Assembly (NCBI GenBank): GCA_005788145.1
Contig: SXYY01000063.1
Span: 1-7,454 of the forward strand
Source: Bacteroidota bacterium
GTDB lineage: Bacteria; Bacteroidota; Bacteroidia; NS11-12g; UBA955
Length of the DNA: 7,454 nt
Reading direction: 5' to 3'
The notes under the pieces were generated by a model, which was given only the letters and a program-made list of their open reading frames with translations, made no database searches and had not been told where the DNA came from. Positions 1-5,564 of the stretch are shown here, piece after piece. Both the position numbers and the translations under genes were made by a program. Numbering within the stretch: the stretch's first letter is position 1; the number at the start of each line of letters is the position of its first letter.

Positions 1-1
1 A

Positions 2-616
2 TTGGGGAAAGACAAATTCGCGGTATTGTGGTGCACCAATCATTTGGAAAACCACCCCTTGGGCAGGGCTGAATGGGTGATTGCGATGGGTTGGGCGATG
101 GGAAAATCATCAACGGCGCAAAGCACCTTCAATGCGGTAAAAAGCGATTACGAACGATGGGTTTCTGAAGCCAAAAAAGCCACGAAAACAACACCCAAAG
201 TCATTACCAATTGCGTGTACAACGGCATGTGGTTTGTGCCACAGAACGCCTCTTACATGACCCAGTTCATTCGTGACGCGGGCGGTGAGCCCATCACAAC
301 ATCGGTGGGATCGGGCAGCAATGTTATTAGCATTGAAAAGGCGATCACCTTGTTTCGGGAGGCCGATATTTGGATCAACACCGACTTGTGCAATACGATG
401 GCATGTTTGAAGTCGAGCGATCCCCGGGTGGTTTATATCAAGGCATTCAGAGCGGGAAAAGCATACCACTTCAATAAGCAGATTCGACCCAACGGAAGCA
501 ATCCTTATTGGGATATGGGCTGCATTTATCCCAACCGGGTTTTGGCCGATTTGTTTCATATTTTTCGGGGCGGTCTCAATTCGGATTCCTCCAACTACTA
601 CGATATTTGCAAGTAA
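2..616 (+). CDS. ABC transporter substrate-binding protein, iron/siderophore or cobalamin type (C-terminal part, 5' truncated)
   Basis: This is the C-terminal 204 residues of a periplasmic binding protein of the TroA/BtuF/FepB class (COG0614), which captures a chelated metal or corrinoid and hands it to a FecCD-type permease. Visible family hallmarks are HPLGRAEWV near residue 18, followed by a helix of the kind that joins the two lobes (about 21-62). The second lobe then shows KVITN (66-70), a W-x-V-P-x-x-SYM stretch (77-86), DAGG (92-95), an ADIWIN strand (121-126), KAFRAGKAYHFN (147-158) and a terminal NPYWDMG...P..VLADL block (167-184) typical of Bacteroidota members. The frame is open to the window edge, so the TTG at its first codon is an internal leucine; the signal peptide and first lobe lie outside. 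It ends 14 nt before the permease gene, so the two are very probably co-transcribed. The substrate cannot be settled from this fragment. Confidence 0.88.
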   Translation: MGKDKFAVLWCTNHLENHPLGRAEWVIAMGWAMGKSSTAQSTFNAVKSDYERWVSEAKKATKTTPKVITNCVYNGMWFVPQNASYMTQFIRDAGGEPITTSVGSGSNVISIEKAITLFREADIWINTDLCNTMACLKSSDPRVVYIKAFRAGKAYHFNKQIRPNGSNPYWDMGCIYPNRVLADLFHIFRGGLNSDSSNYYDICK

Positions 617-630
617 GCAACTGACAGCGC

Positions 631-1641
631 ATGTACGAGGGCCATCCATCCAATTCCAGTTCTACCGCGGTGCATCGCCGCGGCCTGCGGCCGCGGCTAC
701 CCCTGCTGCTCGGAATCCTGTTGGGCCTGATCCTATTCCTCGACCTTGAACCCCTATCCCCCCGTTGGACCTCCCCCGGTGGAGATACCATCTTCTGGGA
801 CCTGCATTTCCCCCGCGTAATCGCAGCCGCCATCGGCGGCATCGCCCTATCCTGGAGTGGGTTGATGATGCAAACCCTGTTCAGAAACCCCCTGGCCGGA
901 CCGTTCCTCATCGGTATCACCCCCGGCGCCACCTTCGGCGTCGCCTTGATCACCTACCTGGGAGCAAATCTGGGACTGGAAGATACCGGCGCCCAATTCG
1001 CCCTGCAGCCCCTCGCTGCGCTCGGGGGCGCACTGCTCGTCCTCTCCATCCAACTTGCCCTGCATAAGAAGTTATCGCAATTGCATGCCCTGCTGCTGGT
1101 AGGACTCGTCCTGGGCTACTTCTTCGGCGCTGCCGTAGACATTATCACCCAAACAGCCCAAGCACAACAAGTCAAACAGTTCGTGATGTGGGGCATGGGC
1201 GGCTTCGACCGCGTCATCCCCTCACAACTCTACATCTTGGGAGCGTCAACCCTTATTGGTGGGGGTATCTTGGCCTATCACCGACATGCATTCAACGCTT
1301 ATTTGCTCGGAGATATCCATGTTGAAAGTGCCGGAAAATCGGTCAAAAACTTGCGATTGTGGTTGATCATTGGCAGCGCCAGCATGGCCGCCATCGTCAC
1401 TGCCTATTGCGGTCCTGTCTCCTTTGTTGGATTGATCGCCCCGCACATTTCCAGAAAAATTCAAAAGACAGAGTCGCACGGACCCAACATCCTCACCACC
1501 GCTTTCGCCGGTGCCGCACTCACCCTCACCGCCGATATTCTGGCCAACCAACTCCTGCCGAACAGTATTTTACCCATCAACGCCATCCTTTCCATCATCG
1601 GCGCTCCGGTTGTTATTTTCATGCTCGCACGCCAGAATTAA
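631..1641 (+). CDS. FecCD/BtuC family ABC transporter permease
   Basis: Inner-membrane permease that forms the channel for a siderophore-, haem- or cobalamin-type importer; it would work as a dimer with an ATPase that is not in this window. At 336 residues it has the usual family length, and about ten hydrophobic segments can be traced from residue 24 to 333. Family motifs are the PRVIAAAIGG...SG..MQ..FRNPLAGP block (61-91), an LGDIHVESAG stretch (226-235), the GPVSFVGLIAPHISR motif (261-275) taken to lie at the ATPase-coupling region, and the LPINAILSIIGAPVVIF end (314-330). ATG 631 is the earliest possible start because an in-frame TGA lies at 622-624; a GTG at 670 is a less likely alternative. 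The first 24 residues are polar and Arg-rich (RRGLRPR), encoded by a GC-rich palindrome. The gene is conspicuously C-rich (CCC runs near 750-780) compared with the binding-protein gene before it. Confidence 0.95.
   Translation: MYEGHPSNSSSTAVHRRGLRPRLPLLLGILLGLILFLDLEPLSPRWTSPGGDTIFWDLHFPRVIAAAIGGIALSWSGLMMQTLFRNPLAGPFLIGITPGATFGVALITYLGANLGLEDTGAQFALQPLAALGGALLVLSIQLALHKKLSQLHALLLVGLVLGYFFGAAVDIITQTAQAQQVKQFVMWGMGGFDRVIPSQLYILGASTLIGGGILAYHRHAFNAYLLGDIHVESAGKSVKNLRLWLIIGSASMAAIVTAYCGPVSFVGLIAPHISRKIQKTESHGPNILTTAFAGAALTLTADILANQLLPNSILPINAILSIIGAPVVIFMLARQN
677..697 (+). repeat. GC-only perfect inverted repeat (9-bp arms, 3-nt loop) in the permease 5' end
   Basis: Arms GCCGCGGCC (677-685) and GGCCGCGGC (689-697) are exact reverse complements around the loop TGC, giving a very stable hairpin 46 nt after the permease start codon. 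It encodes RRGLRPR in the N-terminal tail. It may be a copy of a dispersed palindromic (REP-like) repeat, or a chance product of Arg/Gly/Pro codons; a single window cannot tell. In the mRNA it could slow early translation. Confidence 0.7.
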
Positions 1642-1644
1642 TCC

Positions 1645-2214
1645 TCACTCCAAGCGCTCCTGCTTGATGATGTGGTCAATCTGATAATCCAACACCGGAT
1701 CGTACTCCTGCTTCAAATTGTGTCCGTAAAAGCTCCCAAACGCCTGCCAAAACAAAGCCTCCGTGGTGCCCCGGTAATTCTTCATGATCTCCCAACTCGT
1801 CTTCCCCGTTTCACGGTGCAACAATTTCATCAACACCTGGCCTTCACCAATCGTCATGTTCTTCAATTGCTCCATGTACATCTGTTTGATGCTCGCCTCA
1901 CACTGCTTTATGTATTTTTTCCGCTCCCTGCGGTTCTCAATGGTGTTTAATTTATCCTCCATCGCCCGCATCTTCATCGCCGCCATCTTCGCATAAGGCA
2001 TCGTTTTGATGACCCTGCGCTTCAATATCTGATACTCCTTCTTTCGCTCCTCATCCATGCTGCCCGATATCAAGACCGGATCCATCCGCCTAAAATCGCT
2101 CGTTTCAATGGTATCCACCTTTTGCGGCGGTTCAGACGAACCCCAAATCTGGGCGCGCAACCCCATCGACCCGCACATCGCACAAAAAACAACCAACTCT
2201 TTTAAACCTTTCAT
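1645..2214 (-). CDS. DUF4294 domain-containing secreted protein
   Basis: A 189-residue protein matching the Bacteroidota-restricted family DUF4294, whose function is unknown to me. Residues 1-21 form a likely signal peptide (basic start, hydrophobic core, cleavage near LRAQ), so it should be periplasmic or surface-exposed. The domain runs from about 59 to 185: a KRRVIKTMPYAKMAA block (65-79), a charged, probably coiled-coil helix rich in Glu/Lys/Arg (80-118), then the most conserved part, LKNMT..EGQVLMKLLHRETGKTSWEIMK (117-145), and LKQEYDP near 167-173. The ATG follows the lgt stop by 12 nt, so it is probably the last gene of the mtaB-lgt transcript. Its stop codon lies 3 nt from that of the convergent permease gene. 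The family assignment is from memory of the motif pattern; I do not infer a reaction. Confidence 0.85.
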   Translation of the reverse strand: MKGLKELVVFCAMCGSMGLRAQIWGSSEPPQKVDTIETSDFRRMDPVLISGSMDEERKKEYQILKRRVIKTMPYAKMAAMKMRAMEDKLNTIENRRERKKYIKQCEASIKQMYMEQLKNMTIGEGQVLMKLLHRETGKTSWEIMKNYRGTTEALFWQAFGSFYGHNLKQEYDPVLDYQIDHIIKQERLE

Positions 2215-2226
2215 GATTCTATACGT

Positions 2227-3420
2227 CTAATCAACTTTTTCATGATTATTCAAGGCCCTGGGCGATTTCCCTGCCCAAATCCAACCCATCACCCCAAACA
2301 ACATCAATGCCAAAGAGATCATCTGGGCTTGGCTGAACGACATCCCCGCGACGTTGTACAAACTCACCCCATGCTCACGGATTGATTCGATCAGCATTCG
2401 CTCCACACCGGCCATCATCATATAAGCAGAGAACATTTGGAAAGGGGCCAAATTTCTTTTGCGCAGCACAAACCACATCACCGCAAACAATCCCAATGCC
2501 ATCAAGGCCTCATACAATGGGGTTGGATAAACGGGTACCGATAGCTGATAACAATACTCGCCCGAACAACCCGGAATCATCTCCATCCCGGTAGAAGCAT
2601 AGTCTTTGCCCAACACATTGTGGGGATATTTATAGGCCCATGCCCAATCCGGCAAGCCGGGATTCGGTTTCAAATTCGCAATACCCCAATCGCCGTCGCC
2701 GGAAAAGTGACACCCAAACCTGCCCAATCCGTAGCTCAACATCATGGCCGGTCCGCCCGCATCAAACACATCGCGCCAATGCATCCCGTGCTTGTTGGTG
2801 TACCACAATACCCCTGCCGCACCGCAAATCAGACCGCCGTAGAAGGTCCATCCACCGCTGGTCAACAAATCAACCAAAATGGTTTCCCAATGAATTTCAC
2901 TGGGCGTTTCCAACAAATGAAAGACTTTGGCACCCAAAAATCCGCTGAGGAGGGCGATGGTGGTGATGTTCGACATCCGTGCCGATGCATTCATTTCAAC
3001 GATGGATTCTGATGGGGTTTCGCCGCGTTGTTTTTTGTCGGTCACCCAAGTCCGCCAAAGCGACAATGCCATCGCACTAATTCCATACAACCAACTGCCC
3101 TCGGTGGAGAACACGTGGTCCTGCGGTGAGAATCCATCCCCTGTTTCCACCATCAAGTATAAAATTTTGTAGCCAAAAACGAAGGCCATCAATCCATTCA
3201 CTGCGTATTCGCTCCATTCAACCCCTACGCCGGTGACTTGCTTCACTTTCACCTTGGCGAAAATGCCCTGCAGGGTTTTGCGATCGAACTCGGCCGACAT
3301 CGCCCAGAAAGCCGCTCCGATGCTCATGGCCACGAAGAAGCCAAACGTGTTAACGACTTTCAAAAACGGAAGGGAAATCCCGGTTAAATCATAAAGAAAA
3401 TGGTATAGGGTTGGAAACAC
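2227..3420 (-). CDS. lgt: Prolipoprotein diacylglyceryl transferase family protein, long Bacteroidota form
   Basis: Inner-membrane enzyme that moves diacylglycerol from phosphatidylglycerol to the lipobox cysteine of prolipoproteins, the first step of lipoprotein maturation. Supporting motifs are YPTLYH-like FPTLYHFLYDLTG at the N-terminus, YGGL (194-197) at the HGGL position, the signature GLGRFGCHFSGDGDWG (231-246) with Arg234, YPTPLYE (298-304), the ER...ES.R stretch (340-348) and SFSQAQ (361-366). About nine hydrophobic segments are visible. At 397 residues it is roughly 100 longer than typical Lgt (E. coli about 290); the extra length is mostly residues 55-145, which resemble the segment after them. 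The start is GTG: the mtaB stop codon is in frame 9 nt upstream with no other start between, and the next ATG (residue 32) would cut the first membrane segment. Family membership is firm; activity as the cell's main Lgt is inferred. Confidence 0.85.
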   Translation of the reverse strand: MFPTLYHFLYDLTGISLPFLKVVNTFGFFVAMSIGAAFWAMSAEFDRKTLQGIFAKVKVKQVTGVGVEWSEYAVNGLMAFVFGYKILYLMVETGDGFSPQDHVFSTEGSWLYGISAMALSLWRTWVTDKKQRGETPSESIVEMNASARMSNITTIALLSGFLGAKVFHLLETPSEIHWETILVDLLTSGGWTFYGGLICGAAGVLWYTNKHGMHWRDVFDAGGPAMMLSYGLGRFGCHFSGDGDWGIANLKPNPGLPDWAWAYKYPHNVLGKDYASTGMEMIPGCSGEYCYQLSVPVYPTPLYEALMALGLFAVMWFVLRKRNLAPFQMFSAYMMMAGVERMLIESIREHGVSLYNVAGMSFSQAQMISLALMLFGVMGWIWAGKSPRALNNHEKVD

Positions 3421-3429
3421 AGGTGCAAG

Positions 3430-4737
3430 TTAATGCCCAACGGTCGCGTAATCAAATTCCGCTTGCACCCAGCCTTCGGGATTGAGCGACGCCAGCTGCA
3501 CATCCACCACGGTATTCACCAACAGCGGATCGTAATCGGTGGCTACTTTGATGTAATTGTCGGTAAACCCAAACATCACACCGCGGCGTTCTTCCTCTTC
3601 AAACAACACTGGCCTGCAGCTGCCCAGATGCTCGCGATAAAAGGCCATGCGCTTCTTTTCACTCAAGCCACGCAACATTTCTCCCCGCTCCATTCTCACT
3701 TTCACAGGCACCACATCCTTCATTTTCTTGGCGGTGGTATTGGCGCGCTCCGAATAGGGAAACACATGCAGGTACGAAATATCCAATTCGTTCAAAAAGC
3801 GATAGGTTTCGAGGAAATGTTCTTCGGTTTCGCCAGGGAATCCCACAATTACATCCACCCCGATGCCGCAATGGGGCATCAGTGACTTGATTTTGGCGAT
3901 GCGCGAACGGTATAAATCCGTCAGGTATTTGCGGCGCATCCGGGTGAGAATTTCATCGCTCCCACTCTGTAATGGTATGTGAAAATGTGGCACGAAACGC
4001 TTGCTGCGCGATACAAACTCAATGATATCGTCGGTGAGCAAATTCGGTTCGATGCTACTAATGCGATAGCGATCTACCCCTTCCACCTCGTCGATGGCCT
4101 GCACCAAATCAAAGAAATCTTGGTTGTGTTCTACCCCAAAATCACCCAAATTCACGCCGGTAAGCACAATTTCTTTCGCTCCTTGTTGGGCGGCTTCTTC
4201 CACCAATTTCAGGGTATCCAACACGTTCGCACTTCTGCTTTTGCCACGTGCCAAAGGAATCGTACAGAAACTACAGAAGTAATCACAGCCGTCTTGGACT
4301 TTCAAAAAAATACGCGTGCGGTCGCCAACGCTGTAACCGGGCACAAATGTATTGACCTCCTTGATGGGGGCATTGTGCACCAGTGCTTTGGGCTCTTTTA
4401 CCAAAGAATGTAGATGGTCGATCAATTGAAATTTCTCTGCTGCACCCAGCACCATGTCCACCCCCGGAATCTGGGCGATTTCTTGCGGCTTTAACTGGGC
4501 ATAACACCCAATTACCACCACATAGGCGTTTGGATTTTGCTTGAGCGCTTCACGAACCACCTTCTTGCATTTGCGGTCGGCATGATCCGTTACGCTGCAA
4601 GTGTTGATCACATACAAATCCGCGCCTTCTTGAAATTCCCGTTTCTCAAACCCCGCTTTCGTGAGTTGCTGTCCGATGGCACTGCTTTCGGCAAAGTTGA
4701 GTTTGCACCCCAGGGTATAAAAGGCCACGGTTGACAT
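3430..4737 (-). CDS. mtaB: tRNA (N6-threonylcarbamoyladenosine(37)-C2)-methylthiotransferase MtaB
   Basis: A cytoplasmic radical-SAM methylthiotransferase that converts t6A37 to ms2t6A37 in ANN-decoding tRNAs. The three family domains are in order. The N-terminal UPF0004 domain (about 2-110) has TLGCKLN and cluster cysteines Cys11, Cys47 (INTCSVT) and Cys78 (IGCYAQ). The radical-SAM domain (about 140-365) has the CxxxCxxC motif at Cys151, Cys155 and Cys158 (DGCDYFCSFC). A C-terminal TRAM-like RNA-binding domain spans about 370-430. CKLN rather than the CQMN of MiaB, the HADRKCKK stretch (52-59) and the length of 435 favour MtaB over MiaB or RimO. ATG 4737 places TLGCKLN at the usual distance from the N-terminus. 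It is preceded by a 40-nt gap with a promoter-like box and followed by lgt after 9 nt. The enzyme needs two [4Fe-4S] clusters, which fits loosely with hscA nearby, but the link is only positional. Confidence 0.93.
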   Translation of the reverse strand: MSTVAFYTLGCKLNFAESSAIGQQLTKAGFEKREFQEGADLYVINTCSVTDHADRKCKKVVREALKQNPNAYVVVIGCYAQLKPQEIAQIPGVDMVLGAAEKFQLIDHLHSLVKEPKALVHNAPIKEVNTFVPGYSVGDRTRIFLKVQDGCDYFCSFCTIPLARGKSRSANVLDTLKLVEEAAQQGAKEIVLTGVNLGDFGVEHNQDFFDLVQAIDEVEGVDRYRISSIEPNLLTDDIIEFVSRSKRFVPHFHIPLQSGSDEILTRMRRKYLTDLYRSRIAKIKSLMPHCGIGVDVIVGFPGETEEHFLETYRFLNELDISYLHVFPYSERANTTAKKMKDVVPVKVRMERGEMLRGLSEKKRMAFYREHLGSCRPVLFEEEERRGVMFGFTDNYIKVATDYDPLLVNTVVDVQLASLNPEGWVQAEFDYATVGH

Positions 4738-4753
4738 GAGAGAATAGGTAGTG

Positions 4754-4784
4754 CAAAGGTACGAAAACCTTGTTGGCTTAAAAA
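4754..4784 (-). promoter_or_regulatory. Candidate Bacteroidota-type promoter for mtaB-lgt-DUF4294
   Basis: On the minus strand the gap before mtaB holds TACCTTTG (4754-4761), an exact fit to the Bacteroidota -7 consensus TAnnTTTG. With the consensus 19-nt spacer, the -33 position (4781-4784) reads TTTT instead of TTTG, a three-of-four match that overlaps the end of the beta-barrel gene. Transcription would begin only about ten bases before the mtaB ATG, giving a very short leader. I see no hairpin terminator for the upstream gene in this gap, so read-through from hscA is also possible. Confidence 0.5.
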
Positions 4785-5560
4785 ACGAGGGCGAACTCTA
4801 GGCTCCAAGTACCAATCATTTGGGGCGTTCCTGGCTTTTCTTTGAGGGGGTCGGTGGTGGGTGATATCAACTCGATTTCCTTGTCCTCCACCCCGTCATT
4901 GTCCGAATCCACCATCCCGCGAATCACAAAATTGTCGTTCAGATTGAGCAGACCCATTTTCATCGACACCGAATAGCCCAGGGTTTCTCCTCGGTATTGA
5001 TAGCCTGCGACCGCCTGTAAATCGTACATCTTGATGGGCAATCGATCCCACTCTTTGATGGAATTATAGGTATTGAATGCGGTGGGAAGTGGGCGTTTTT
5101 GCGGACCCACATACAACACCGAGTTGAAATTATAGGCCATTTGAAGACCAAACTGCAATTGTTTGATTTCTTTGTCGCGCTGTTTCGAAAGTCGATAATT
5201 CACCAACAACGGCACATCCAAACTCATGATGCTCATTTTGGTGTAGGCAAAATTGATGGCCGTATCACCGGTTTTGGCATTGGCAAAGTTGCTTCCGCGC
5301 ATTCTCAGATCGATACCGGATTGAATTCCAAACGGTGAGCGCTTTTTCTCTGGGTTGGAATGGATATACAGACCCGCCATGAAGCCCACGGTTGGACGGG
5401 GATTCTGCAATTTCCCGCCATAAATGGAATTGATTCCCATGCCCATTTTCAACCCGTAATTCTGTCGACCTTCATAATCTAATTCAGACACAGCCTGCGC
5501 GTTTGCAAACTTCGCAGCAATTAGAAAAAGGGCGATACACAGATACTGTTTGGGTTGCAT
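4778..5560 (-). CDS. Outer-membrane beta-barrel protein, PorT-like
   Basis: A 260-residue secreted protein with a clear signal peptide (residues 1-22: MQPK, a hydrophobic core, cleavage near ANAQA). The mature part shows alternating polar/hydrophobic strands rich in Tyr, Gly and Asn (such as YGLKMGMGIN, VGFMAGLYIH, FGIQSGIDLRMRG, QLQFGLQMAYNF, LGYSVSMKMGLLNL), and it ends in aromatic WSLEFALVF with a terminal Phe, the usual C-terminal signal for barrel insertion by BAM. This is the pattern of the small OMP_b-brl_2/PorT-like barrels common in Bacteroidota. A Ca-binding-like loop, DSDNDGVEDKE (218-228), sits before the last strand. No catalytic motif is visible and the function is unknown; I do not claim it is the type IX secretion protein PorT itself. 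Its ATG is 4 nt after the hscA stop, which suggests translational coupling, although the two products act in different compartments. Confidence 0.8.
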   Translation of the reverse strand: MQPKQYLCIALFLIAAKFANAQAVSELDYEGRQNYGLKMGMGINSIYGGKLQNPRPTVGFMAGLYIHSNPEKKRSPFGIQSGIDLRMRGSNFANAKTGDTAINFAYTKMSIMSLDVPLLVNYRLSKQRDKEIKQLQFGLQMAYNFNSVLYVGPQKRPLPTAFNTYNSIKEWDRLPIKMYDLQAVAGYQYRGETLGYSVSMKMGLLNLNDNFVIRGMVDSDNDGVEDKEIELISPTTDPLKEKPGTPQMIGTWSLEFALVF

Positions 5561-5564
5561 GGGA

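Noticed and set aside
110..649. Long minus-strand open frame (179 codons) opposite the binding-protein gene
   Set aside because: Its translation has no recognisable domain and it lies fully antisense to a gene with clear family motifs, so it is a shadow frame.
1651..1666. Possible terminator hairpin CAAGC-loop-GCTTG just after the permease stop
   Set aside because: Only five base pairs, no following U-run, and it lies in the DUF4294 coding sequence; too weak to call.
3433..3885. Plus-strand open frame (150 codons) opposite mtaB
   Set aside because: It is antisense to the MtaB radical-SAM and TRAM regions; His-rich, low-information translation without family motifs.
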